64,000 bases of DNA from HRBIN12 sp964447335 (GTDB taxonomy: Bacteria; Actinomycetota; UBA4738; HRBIN12), in NCBI GenBank assembly GCA_964447335.1, contig CAYUSA010000009.1, positions 1 to 64,000 on the forward strand, written 5' to 3'. The position numbers and the translations under genes are program-made. The notes beneath the pieces were generated by a model. It did not search any database. It saw only the letters and a list, made by a program, of their open reading frames with translations, and was not told the origin of the DNA. Of the stretch, positions 54,849 to 63,809 are shown in pieces (positions within the stretch are counted from its first letter, which is position 1; every line of letters starts with the position of its first letter).

Positions 54849-56646
54849 CGTCCCGTGGGTCGAGCCTGCCCGGACGTTGCCGAGCCAACTGGCGAACAGG
54901 CCGGCGTAGACGCCGCCTTCCGCGAGGAGCTCGCGGTGGGTCCCGCGTTCGACGATCCGGCCGCCGTCGAACACGAAGATCGTGTCGGCCCCCTCGGCCG
55001 TGGACAGGCGGTGGGCGATCGTCACCGTCGTCCTGCCGACGGATAGGCGGCGCAGGGCCTCGGAGATGCGGCGCTCGGTGGCCGGGTCGATCGCGCTCGT
55101 GGCCTCGTCGAGGATCAGGAGGCCGGGGTCGCCGATCTGCGCCCGCGCGAGCGAGACGAGCTGGCGCTCGCCGCCGGAGAGCGTGTGCCCGCGCTCGCCC
55201 AGGACGGTGTCGAAGCCCTTCGGCAGCTCGCGGATGAAGCGGTCGGCCTGCGCGATCGTCGCCGCCCGCTCGACCTCCTCGCGCGACGCGTCGGAGTCGA
55301 GCGCGATGTTCTCGGCGACCGTGTTCGCGAGCAGGAAGCTCTCCTGGAACACCAGGGAGACGGCGTGCCGTAGCGACGCCGCGTCGACGTGATGCAGGTT
55401 CACGCCGCCGAGCAGGATCTCGCCCGAGGTCGGGTCGTCCAGCCGCACGAGCAGCTGCGCCAGCGTGGACTTGCCGACCCCCGTCGGCCCGACGAGCGCC
55501 ACCGACTCGTTCGGCCGGACGTCGAACGTGACCTCGTCGAGCACGCGGAGGCCCTCGAACGCGTACGAGACGGCCTCGGCACGGACGTCCAGCGGCCCGT
55601 CGGGGAGCACGACCGGCTCGGCGACACGCTCGATCGTGATCGGCTGCTCGAGCACCTCCACGATCCGGCCGTGGCCGACAACCGCGCGCGGGAGCTCGGA
55701 CAAGATCCAGCCGATGAACCGCATCGGCCAGGCGAGCATGCCGAACAGCGTGACGACCTGGACGAGCGTCCCGATGCTCACCGCGCCCGTCGACACGCGC
55801 CACGCGCCGACCGCGAGCAGCACCGTGATGGTGAGTGAGGGCAGAGCCTCGAGGGCGGGCTCGAACCCTGCGCGGACGAAGCCCGCATCGACGCGCTCCT
55901 TGCGGAGCTGCTCGGCCTTGGCGTGCAGGCGGTCGACCTCGGCACGCTCGCGACCGAGCGCCTTGACGACGAGCGCACCGTCGATCGACTCGTGCGCGAT
56001 GGCCGAGACGTCGCCGATCCGCTCCTGCGCACGCTGCGCGGGCCCCTGCATCCGTCGCGCGAAGCGCGGTTCATCAGCGCGAGCGCCGGCACCATGAGCA
56101 GCCCGATGAGCGTGAGGAACGGATCGGTCGCGATCAGCGAGACGAGCGGGAAGAACACCAGGAACGCACGCCGATCGCGAACGGGATGGGGTAGAGGACG
56201 TCGATCGCGGCCTCGACGTCGGCCTCCATGTGCGCGAGGAGCTCCCCGGTGGGCGTCCCGCGGTGGTACGCGAGCGAGAGGTCCCGGTACCGGTCCGAGA
56301 CGCGCTCGCGGAGCGTGGCGCCCACGGCGGAGCCGAGCACCCCGCTGAAGTAGCGGCGCACGCCGATGCCCGTAGCGCGCAGGCACGCGAGCCCCATCAC
56401 TGCGCCGATCGCGAGCCAGACCGTGCCGGCGCTCACGCCCTCCCGAAACGCCGGCCGCAGCACCCGGTCGGTCACCCGGCCGAGCGCGACCGATACCCCG
56501 ATCGAGGAGACCGCGAACAGGAAGGCCCCGCAGGCCGAGATGACGAACGGCTTCGGGTGCGCCTTGATGTACGAGCCGACCAGCCGCATCCCGCGCCCGA
56601 ACAGCCCTCGGGCGCCCGCTCGGTCCTGGGTCTCGGCGTGCATCAC
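54834..56646 (-). pseudogene. ABC exporter (TMD-NBD half-transporter) with two single-base deletions
   Basis: Three frames in series encode one MsbA-like half-transporter: MRLVGSYIKAHPKPFVISAC and later IDVLYPIPFAIGV; then FLVFFPLVSLIATDPFLTLI and VPALALMN; then RMQGPAQRAQERIGDVSAIA to the end. The NBD is complete: VGPTGVGKSTLAQLL, LGERGHTLSGGERQLVSLAR, LLILDEATSAID. Restoring one base near 56166 and one near 56066 gives exactly 604 residues, a normal length. Either a recent pseudogene or two assembly errors in a GC-rich stretch. Confidence 0.8.
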
Positions 56647-56674
56647 CCCATGATGGATCCCGTGACGGAGCGCG

Positions 56675-57073
56675 TCAGGGCTGCCTGGGGCGCCGGCGCG
56701 CGATGTAGCGCGTGACCATCAGTGCCACGACGACGAGGAGCAGGACGACGGCGACCGAGACGGACGTGACGCCCGCCTGGATGAACACGACCGCGCACGA
56801 GAGCGTGATGAACAGCCAGAGGGTCACGATCGCCGCGCGCTTGGCCCGTGGCGGCATCTCCGCCTCGCCGAGGAACCCCGCGACGTAGGGTCCGAGGCGC
56901 GGGTGCCCGAGGAGCCACGCGTGCAGGCGCGGCGACGAGCGGACGAAGCACGCCGCAGCGAGCAGGAGGAAGGGGGTCGTCGGCAGGACCGGCAGGACGA
57001 TCCCGGCCGCCCCGAGCCCCACGCACACGATCCCCGCGACGGTCAGCGCGATCCGACCCACCCGTGAGTCCAC
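56675..57073 (-). CDS. DUF454 (YbaN-like) inner-membrane protein
   Basis: A 132-residue membrane protein with about four hydrophobic segments. The DUF454 core is GAAGIVLPVLPTTPFLLLAA followed by CFVRSSPRLHAWLLGHPRLG and PYVAGFL. GTG 57073 start. It lies 28 bp before the ABC exporter on the same strand and is probably co-transcribed. Function unknown. Confidence 0.9.
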   Translation of the reverse strand: MDSRVGRIALTVAGIVCVGLGAAGIVLPVLPTTPFLLLAAACFVRSSPRLHAWLLGHPRLGPYVAGFLGEAEMPPRAKRAAIVTLWLFITLSCAVVFIQAGVTSVSVAVVLLLVVVALMVTRYIARRRPRQP

Positions 57074-57254
57074 CGACCGGCCGCTCGAGCGTTCGTCCCC
57101 GATGGTTCGATGCTACCGGCGCCGGGTGGGCGCGGTCGAGTGCTCTCCCTCGACCGCTGTATCCACCCCTCGGACGGACCGATACACGAGGAGGGACGGT
57201 CGCCGCTTCGAGCGACGCCGCCCGGTTCCGATCGAGGGCGAGATCGGAGGCACC

Positions 57255-57602
57255 ATGCAGGCTCCGACGTCGAGCGCACCGCCCGGGGAACGGATCCGCG
57301 TGGGCGACTACCTGTGGCGGCGCAAGCTGTTGATCGCCGGGGTCGTGGTGGCCGCGACGTTCGGGTTCGGCTCGTTCGTGTTCGATCGGCTCCAGTCCAG
57401 CATCGAACCCGCGCATCCGACGTTCATCATGCGGATCTCGACGCGCGGTGCGAGCGGCAACTTCGACGCGGTCACGGCGAACCGCGGCGACCGATCCTCC
57501 GCGGCGACGTGCACGGTCGAGGCGTTCGGCATCTACGGGAACACGGTCGGCACCAAGGTGTTCGGTCTCGGCCGGCTGGCCCCCGGCGAGCCGCTCGAGT
57601 GA
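57255..57602 (+). CDS. Small single-pass membrane protein, unknown
   Basis: A 115-residue protein: a short cytoplasmic segment ending WRRKLL, one membrane helix (IAGVVVAATFGFGSFVF), and an extracytoplasmic domain containing PTFIMRISTRGASGNFDAVT. CGGAGG precedes ATG 57255. No family recognised. The 180 bp upstream, shared with the divergent DUF454 gene, holds no other gene. Confidence 0.65.
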   Translation: MQAPTSSAPPGERIRVGDYLWRRKLLIAGVVVAATFGFGSFVFDRLQSSIEPAHPTFIMRISTRGASGNFDAVTANRGDRSSAATCTVEAFGIYGNTVGTKVFGLGRLAPGEPLE

Positions 57603-57759
57603 CGCGGTCACATGAAGGTCAGCGCGCGCGTGGAGCGATGAGCATCGGCTGCCGGTAGCGATCGAGGGGCGAACTTTGCCGCGAGGACGGCCGCCCGGGG
57701 ACGAGGTCCTGATGGAAGTCGTGTCGTGGGCCTGCACGTTCAGCAGTGATACTGGCTAG

Positions 57760-58185
57760 GTGATCGCTCCTCTGCGCGTGACGCGCTCGATCGTCGTGCC
57801 GGAGCGCGAGCTGCGGTGGCGGTTCAGCAGGTCCTCGGGGCCGGGTGGTCAGTCGGTCAACACGGCCGACTCGCGGGTCGAGCTCAGCCTCGACGTGGCG
57901 CGAACGACGGCGCTCGGTCCCCTACAGCGGGCTCGAGCGCTGGAGCGGCTGGCGGACCGGCTCGTCGACGGCGTGCTCACGGTCTCCGCCTCGGAGCACC
58001 GGTCGCAGCTACAGAACCGCGAGGCCGCGCTCGAGCGGCTCGCCCAGGTCCTAGCGGCGGCCGTCGCACCCCCGCCGCCCCGGCGCCGACCCACGAAGCC
58101 GAGCCGCGGGTCCGTCGAGCGCCGACTCGCCGACAAGAAGCGGCGAGCGCGCACCAAGAAGCTACGCCGGGCCGACGAGGACTGA
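57760..58185 (+). CDS. arfB: ArfB/YaeJ-type peptidyl-tRNA hydrolase (release-factor-like)
   Basis: A 141-residue class I release-factor-like protein that frees stalled ribosomes. The catalytic loop is SSGPGGQSVNTADSRVEL (GGQ). The C-terminal tail is Arg/Lys-rich (RRLADKKRRARTKKLRR), which enters the empty mRNA channel. GTG 57760 has GATACT 6 nt upstream, again a leaderless arrangement. Rescue factors are relevant in a genome full of mRNA-cutting toxins, though this gene is common in any case. Confidence 0.9.
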   Translation: MIAPLRVTRSIVVPERELRWRFSRSSGPGGQSVNTADSRVELSLDVARTTALGPLQRARALERLADRLVDGVLTVSASEHRSQLQNREAALERLAQVLAAAVAPPPPRRRPTKPSRGSVERRLADKKRRARTKKLRRADED

Positions 58186-58231
58186 GGCTCGGGCTCAGCC
58201 CACCGGCTCGAGCGCGAGGCGTCCCGGCCGC

Positions 58232-61200
58232 TCACGCGCCGAGGTCGGCGAGCCCGTCCTCGACCTCGAACAGGAACGCGCGGGCGTCGCAGTCGGTCAG
58301 CACCTCGCGGGCGCGTTCGAGCACCGGTCCGGGATCCTCGCCGATCCGCGCCATCGCGCGGCCGAGGTCGACCATCGCGCGCGCGGCGTCGATCCGCAGC
58401 CCGAGCTCCTCGAGCGCCGCCACACCCTCCTCGAGGAGCCGGCGTGCCTCGGTGGGCTCCGGCGCGAGGAGCCCCTCGACCAGCGCCGCGTTGGCTCTCG
58501 CGGCGGGCGAGCGCCCGTGCTCGGACAGGTCGCGGTAGCCCTCGGCCTCGCCCGAGCGACCGGCGCGCAGGAGGGCGCGGACGAGGTCGGTGAACGCCTC
58601 CGAGATGGACTCGACGTTGAACGCCCGGAGCTGCTCGACCATGGTTCCGAGCGAGTCGGCGGCCTCGTCGTTCGCGCCGCGCGCGAGCGCGAGGTACGCC
58701 TCCATCATCGGGATGAAGATCTGGCTCTGGGGCTCGGGGTTCCCGTCCAGGATGGGGATCGACTCGCGGTGGATCGCCTCCGCCTCCTCGTGCCGGCCGC
58801 GGAACAGGACGACCGCCGCGAGCGCGGTCAGCCGCATCCCGCGGAGCGGCTCGTCGCCCACCTGGACCGCGAGCTCGATCGCCTCGCGCTGGAGCGCCTC
58901 CGCCTCCTCGAGCCGCCCGAGCCGGAACAGCCCGTCGCCGAGGCTGCCCTTCAGCCACCCCATGTTCCAGCGGGCGCCCGCGCGCTGCGCGAGCTCGAGT
59001 CCCTCGCGAAGCACCTCCTCGGCCCGCCGGTAGTCCGAGGCGAGATCCCCGAGGAGCGAGGGCAGGTTGTTGCAGCACCGCATCAGGTTCGAGAATTCAC
59101 CGACCTCCTTCGCGAGACGGTAGGCCTGCTCGATCGTCTCGATCGCCTCGGCCGAGCGACCCGTCTGCGCGAGGCACACGGCGAGCGTCTGCATCGACTC
59201 CGCGTGCACGAGGGGCGAGTCCACGCGGACGGCCATCTCCACGGCGCGCCGAAGCAGCGGCTCCGCCTCCACCTCTCGTCCCCGACGCCACAGGTACCAA
59301 CCGAGCCGATGCAGGGCGTCGGCGAGCTCCGCCCGTTCCCCAAGCGGCTCGAGCGCCGCGACCGCGGTCCGTCCGGCGCGCTCGCACTCCTCGTCGCGGG
59401 CCAGCGTGAGCAGCGGGAAGACGAGGCGGGCATGCGCCCACCCGACGCCGACCGGGTCGCCGATCGTCTCGTACGTCGCGAGCGCCCGGCGGACGACGCG
59501 CTCGGTCTCGGCCACCGGGTCGGTTCCCCACGAGGCGTCGACGTGGGAGCGCACGAGCGCGATGCGTTCCTCCGGCGCGAGGTCGAGCTCGTCGGCCAGG
59601 CGTTCGGCCTCGCGGAACCATCGCGTCGCCTCGGCCCGCAGCCATAGCGCGGACGTGCGCTCCCCGGCCGCCCGCGTCCATCGGAAGGCGCTGCGGCGCA
59701 GCTCGTCGCGCCGCTCGCCCACCTCGCCGAGCTCGTCGAGGTAGCCGAGGGCCTCGAGCAGGTGGGCCGCGATCAGCTCGGCGATCTCGTCGGCGCGGTC
59801 GCCCGCGCGCTGCTCGGCCCACCGCGCGACGCCGGCGTGCTTGTCGGCGCGGAGCGCCTTCGGCAACGAGTCGTAGGCGCCGTCGCGGATGAGGTTGTGG
59901 CGGAACGAGAACTCGTGCTCGTCGGAGAAGGACGAGGGCTCGTGCGGCAGGACGAGCTCCTTCACGCGCAGGCGCCCGAGCGCGTCGCGGACCTGCTGCA
60001 CGGTCTTGCCGGTGAGCTCGGCGACGGCCCCGACCCAGAACACGCGGCCCACGACGGCCGCGTCCTGGAGCGTGGCCTTCTCGTCCTCGGGGAGGCCGTC
60101 GAGGCGCGCGGCGATCAGGCCCTGGACCGAGCGCGGCAGCTCGACGTCCTCGACGGGTCGCGCCACCTCCCACCTGGCGGACTTCGTGGCGCGGAGCACG
60201 CCGTCGTCGATCAGCTTGCGGACGATCTCCTCGACGTACAGCGGGTTGCCCTCGCTCCGCTCGAGGATCGCGCGTTTCAGCTCGGGCGCGACCTCCGTGG
60301 AGAGCAGGTCCTCGAGCATCGCGGCGCCCTCGGTCTCCGAGAGCGGGTCGAGGTAGAGCGAGACGGCGTTGCGCTTGCCGCCGCCCCACGTCGGGCGCGT
60401 CTCGAACAGCTCGGCGCGCGCCGTCGCGAGGAGCAGGATCGGGCCCTGCGCCCAGTCGGCGACGTGCTCGACGAGATCCAAGAGCCCCTCGTCGGCCCAG
60501 TGGAGGTCGTCGAGGAGGACGACGAGCGGGTACCGCGCGGCGAGGCGCTCGAGGAACCGGCGCCACGCCTCGAACAGGTCCTCGCGGCTCATCGCGCGCG
60601 CTTCGCCGGCGCCGACGAGCGCGCGGATCTGCGGCGCGACGCTCTCGTCGCCGAACAGCTCGCGGGTCGCGGTGTCGGCCTTCTTGGCCGCTACCTCGGC
60701 GGCGTCGTCCTCGAAGATCTCGCACTGCGCCTTGATCGCGTCGGCGAACGCGGAGTACGAGGTGTTGCCGTACGCGAGGCACCGGCCACGGCGCCAGTAC
60801 ACGACCTGTGGGAGTCCCTCGACGTGGTGCTCGAGCTCGGCGACGAGTCGGGACTTGCCGACACCGGCCGGTCCGACGATCGTCACGAGCGCCGGCCGGC
60901 CCTCGGTCTCGACGCGGCGGAGCGTCTGCTTCAGCACGGTGAGCTCCTCGTCCCGCCCGACCAGGCGAGCCTCCAGGCCGAGCCTCGGCCGTTCGCCGCG
61001 CGTGCGCGCCTTGATGCGGAGCGCGCGCCACGCGGGGACCGGCTCGGCCTTGCCCTTCAGCGTTAGCGGCTCGAGCTCGCGGTACTCGATCACGTCCTTC
61101 GTGCTCGCGTAGACGGCGGGCCCCACGACGATGTGGCCGGGCTCGGCGGCGGTCTGCAATCTGGCCGCGGTGTTCACCGCGTCGCCCGTCAGCATCCGGT

Positions 61201-61666
61201 CGCGAGCGCCCGAGGCGCGCTCGACGTCCACGAGCACCTCGCCCGCCTCGACGCCGATCCGCATCGCGAGCGTCGGCTTGCCCTCGGCCGCGAAGCCGCG
61301 GTTCAGCTCGGACAGGACGGCCTGCGCCTCGAGGGCGGCGCGCACCGCGCGCTCGGCGTCGTCCTCGTGCGAGCGGGGCACGCCGAACACGGCGAGCACG
61401 GCGTCCCCCATGAACTTCTCGAGCAGCCCCTCGTAGCGGCCGATCTCCTCGGAGAGGCGGTCGAAGGTCCGGCCGACGACCGACTGAACGACCTCGGGAT
61501 CCTCCTGCTCGGCGAGCGCGGTCGAGCCCACGAGGTCGGCGAACAGCGCCGTCGCGAACTTGCGCTCCTTGCGCCGGACCTCGGCAGGCGCGAGGGCGGC
61601 CCCGCACGCGTTGCAGAACCTCGAGCCCTCGAGGTTCTCGGTTCCGCAGGATGGGCACACGAGCAC
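58232..61666 (-). CDS. Class III nucleotidyl cyclase-AAA ATPase-TPR regulator with zinc ribbon
   Basis: A 1144-residue multidomain protein. Residues 1-25: zinc ribbon (CPSCGTENLEGSRFCNACG). About 35-190: class III adenylate/guanylate cyclase domain with metal Asp in ALFADLVGSTALAEQ and FMGDAVLAVFGVPRSHEDD, and TGDAVNTAARLQ. About 235-500: AAA/STAND ATPase (IVGPAGVGKSRLVAE; VVLLDDLHWADEG). About 640-1140: many TPR-like helical repeats. No output DNA-binding domain is seen, so signalling may be through cAMP. GTG start. Confidence 0.9.
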   Translation of the reverse strand: MLVCPSCGTENLEGSRFCNACGAALAPAEVRRKERKFATALFADLVGSTALAEQEDPEVVQSVVGRTFDRLSEEIGRYEGLLEKFMGDAVLAVFGVPRSHEDDAERAVRAALEAQAVLSELNRGFAAEGKPTLAMRIGVEAGEVLVDVERASGARDRMLTGDAVNTAARLQTAAEPGHIVVGPAVYASTKDVIEYRELEPLTLKGKAEPVPAWRALRIKARTRGERPRLGLEARLVGRDEELTVLKQTLRRVETEGRPALVTIVGPAGVGKSRLVAELEHHVEGLPQVVYWRRGRCLAYGNTSYSAFADAIKAQCEIFEDDAAEVAAKKADTATRELFGDESVAPQIRALVGAGEARAMSREDLFEAWRRFLERLAARYPLVVLLDDLHWADEGLLDLVEHVADWAQGPILLLATARAELFETRPTWGGGKRNAVSLYLDPLSETEGAAMLEDLLSTEVAPELKRAILERSEGNPLYVEEIVRKLIDDGVLRATKSARWEVARPVEDVELPRSVQGLIAARLDGLPEDEKATLQDAAVVGRVFWVGAVAELTGKTVQQVRDALGRLRVKELVLPHEPSSFSDEHEFSFRHNLIRDGAYDSLPKALRADKHAGVARWAEQRAGDRADEIAELIAAHLLEALGYLDELGEVGERRDELRRSAFRWTRAAGERTSALWLRAEATRWFREAERLADELDLAPEERIALVRSHVDASWGTDPVAETERVVRRALATYETIGDPVGVGWAHARLVFPLLTLARDEECERAGRTAVAALEPLGERAELADALHRLGWYLWRRGREVEAEPLLRRAVEMAVRVDSPLVHAESMQTLAVCLAQTGRSAEAIETIEQAYRLAKEVGEFSNLMRCCNNLPSLLGDLASDYRRAEEVLREGLELAQRAGARWNMGWLKGSLGDGLFRLGRLEEAEALQREAIELAVQVGDEPLRGMRLTALAAVVLFRGRHEEAEAIHRESIPILDGNPEPQSQIFIPMMEAYLALARGANDEAADSLGTMVEQLRAFNVESISEAFTDLVRALLRAGRSGEAEGYRDLSEHGRSPAARANAALVEGLLAPEPTEARRLLEEGVAALEELGLRIDAARAMVDLGRAMARIGEDPGPVLERAREVLTDCDARAFLFEVEDGLADLGA

Positions 61667-61773
61667 GGGGGAACACTACGCCCCGGAGCCTCCGCCGGGG
61701 GAGTCCCGGGCTCGCGGACGCCGAACGCGGTGCAGGAGGATGATGGCGGGGGACACGGGAGGAGGGAGACGCC

Positions 61774-61986
61774 GTGACCGAGAGCATCTACCGCGTCACC
61801 GAGGTCATCGGGACGAGCCCCACGTCGTGGGAGGACGCCGCGAAGAACGCGGTCGAGACCGCCGCGAAGTCGCTGCGCGACCTGCGGGTCGGCGAGATCG
61901 TGAAGCTCGACCTCACCATCGAGGACGGCCACGTGGCGCACTACCGGGCCCGGGTCAACATCTCGTTCAAGTACGACGCGACCTGA
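61774..61986 (+). CDS. Dodecin (flavin-storage protein)
   Basis: A 70-residue dodecin, which assembles into a 12-mer that binds flavins. The family pattern is complete: YRVTEVIGTSPTSWEDAAKN, then DLRVGEIVKLDLTIEDG and a final YRARVNISFKYD. GTG start with GGAGGGAG upstream. Flavin storage suits a genome segment rich in FAD enzymes. Confidence 0.94.
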   Translation: MTESIYRVTEVIGTSPTSWEDAAKNAVETAAKSLRDLRVGEIVKLDLTIEDGHVAHYRARVNISFKYDAT

Positions 61987-62062
61987 TCCGCGCCACGAAG
62001 AAGAGTGACAAGAACGCGGTTCCCGGTTTGACGCCGTCGCCGCGGCACCGGTAGATTGCGCG

Positions 62063-62104
62063 GTGAGAGACCGCTGGAGCCTTCGGGCCCCGGCGGTTTC
62101 TCAC
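62063..62104 (+). terminator. Strong terminator hairpin with cUUCGg loop
   Basis: A 42-nt hairpin: GTGAGAGACCGCTGG pairs with the right arm (90-104) with two G-U pairs, and the apex GCC-TTCG-GGC is a stable UUCG tetraloop. It ends with GGTTTCTCACTTT. It lies 77 nt after the dodecin stop and 50 nt before the next start, so it insulates the two genes. Confidence 0.8.
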
Positions 62105-62154
62105 TTTCCGGGCCTCGTCGAACCGCCCGCGCCTCCCGGTACCCTTCCCGCGCG

Positions 62155-63156
62155 ATGCGCTCCGACGCCGACTTCGAGCCCCTCCTCACCGAGCGCCTGC
62201 TGCTCCGCCGCTCGCTCCCCGAGGACGCCGAGGCGATCTCCGCGTACCGCAGCGACCCCGAGGTCCACCGCTACCAGGGGTGGGAGCGGACCGATCCGCA
62301 GAGCATCCGCGCGGAGATCCGAGAGATGGCCGGCCGCGTGCCGGGGGAGCCCGGGGGGTGGGTGCGACTCTCGGTCCTGGAGCGCGACGGCGGCCGGCTC
62401 GTCGGCGACGTCGGCCTCAGCGGCGCCGAGGGCGAGCCGGACGTGGTCAAGGTCGGCTACACGATGGCGCCGGCCTTCCAGGGCGCGGGCTACGGCACCG
62501 AGGCGGTCGGCGCGCTCGTCGACTACGTGTTCGACGTCCTGCGCGCCAACGTCGTGCGTGCGTACGCCGACGAGGAGAACATCCCCTCGATCCGCGTCGC
62601 CGAGAAGGTCGGGATGCGCCGGGTCGAGCGGTTCGAGCGCCGCTACGGCGACGAGCTTTGGCACGGCGTGCGCTACGAGCGCCGTCGCTCCGAGCACGCC
62701 GGCTTCGTCCCCGCGGCGTTCGTGCCGCCGGCCGGGATGGCGACCGACGCCCTCGTCCTCGAGCCGCTGGGCCCGGAGCACAACGAGCGCGATCACGCCG
62801 CGTGGATGTCGAGCATCGAGCACATCCACGCGACGCCCGGCTTCGACGATCCGAGCCGTCCCGATCGCTGGCCCGAGCCGATGACCCTCGGCGAGAACCT
62901 CGCGGACCTGGAGATGCACGCTCGGCACTTCGCCCGTCGCGAGGGATTCACCTATACCGTGCTCGACCCCGCGACGCGAGACGTGATCGGCTGTGTCTAC
63001 ATCTACCCGGCGGAGGACGGCGTCCACGACGCCTCGGTCCGCTCGTGGGTCCGGGTCTCGCACGCGCGCCTCGACGCGCCGCTGTGGCGCGCGGTCTCGG
63101 ACTGGCTCGAGCGCGACTGGCCGTTCGAGCGCGTGGCTTACGCATCGCGCGACTGA
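62155..63156 (+). CDS. Double GNAT acetyltransferase-like protein
   Basis: A 333-residue fusion. Domain 1 (about 8-185) is a RimJ-type acetyltransferase: LTERLLLRRSLPEDAEAISA, KVGYTMAPAFQGAGYGTEAV with the acetyl-CoA loop, and NIPSIRVAEKVGMRRVERFE. Domain 2 (about 195-333) is a second GNAT-like unit (LEPLGPEHNERDHAAWMSSI, YTVLDPATRDVIGCVYIYPA) that lacks an obvious acetyl-CoA loop. ATG 62155 follows TACCCT by 9 nt, so the leader is very short. Substrate unknown. Confidence 0.88.
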   Translation: MRSDADFEPLLTERLLLRRSLPEDAEAISAYRSDPEVHRYQGWERTDPQSIRAEIREMAGRVPGEPGGWVRLSVLERDGGRLVGDVGLSGAEGEPDVVKVGYTMAPAFQGAGYGTEAVGALVDYVFDVLRANVVRAYADEENIPSIRVAEKVGMRRVERFERRYGDELWHGVRYERRRSEHAGFVPAAFVPPAGMATDALVLEPLGPEHNERDHAAWMSSIEHIHATPGFDDPSRPDRWPEPMTLGENLADLEMHARHFARREGFTYTVLDPATRDVIGCVYIYPAEDGVHDASVRSWVRVSHARLDAPLWRAVSDWLERDWPFERVAYASRD

Positions 63157-63212
63157 CCGATCGCGGTTGCCGTCCCCGCGCCGGCACAGGAGGATGTGGC
63201 CGGAGGTGCCCG

Positions 63213-63716
63213 ATGCCCCGCAGCCTCATCACGCTCGTCGGGTTGACCCTGCTCGGGATGCTCGTGGTGGCGCCATCGGCGTCGGCCTACGAGGTCCGGG
63301 GGTACGACCCCGACGACCGGCTCGCGTACGGCACCGACCCCGACATCCGCTCGACGATCCTGCGTGTGGAACCGCGCGAAGACGGCAGGTACCTCGTCCT
63401 CGTCGTGCGCGCCTACGAGGTGCTCAGCGACTGGTGGCGCATCGAGGGGCGCCTGGACGCGCAGGGTGAGCGCCGCGCCGAGCACATCATGACGCTCTGG
63501 AACGCCGACACGGGTGGGCTCGGCTGCTCGATCCATCCTCGGCGCGACCACGACGCCGAGCGCGGCGCCTTCCACCAGAACGGCAGAGCCGGCCGCTGCC
63601 GCGTCCCCATCCGGCTCGTGAAGCCCGACAAGCCGATCCGCTGGAAGCTCGTCTCGGAGTCGGCGTACGGCGAGGGCGAACGCGAGCTCGCCCCCAACGC
63701 CGGGATGTACGAGTAG
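63213..63716 (+). CDS. Secreted protein of unknown function
   Basis: A 167-residue protein with a Sec signal peptide (basic start, hydrophobic core, cleavage likely after PSASA at residue 25 or 26). The mature part is rich in charged residues: YDPDDRLAYGTDPDIRSTIL, VLVVRAYEVLSDWWRIEG, and a Cys pair (GLGCSIHP, GRCRVP). It has a beta-sandwich look but no family I recognise. CGGAGGT is the ribosome-binding site. Confidence 0.78.
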   Translation: MPRSLITLVGLTLLGMLVVAPSASAYEVRGYDPDDRLAYGTDPDIRSTILRVEPREDGRYLVLVVRAYEVLSDWWRIEGRLDAQGERRAEHIMTLWNADTGGLGCSIHPRRDHDAERGAFHQNGRAGRCRVPIRLVKPDKPIRWKLVSESAYGEGERELAPNAGMYE

Positions 63717-63809
63717 GCGCGGGTCGCGCCGAGCGGCTCCCGGGCCGCGTTGCGCTCGGGCGCGCCTCGGGCGGAGACTGGTCGTCGTCCACAACCAGGA
63801 GGTCGGAGC

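Noticed and set aside
59097..61787. Long minus-strand ORF in a second frame of the cyclase gene
   Set aside because: Arg-rich shadow of the 1144-residue cyclase/ATPase/TPR protein.
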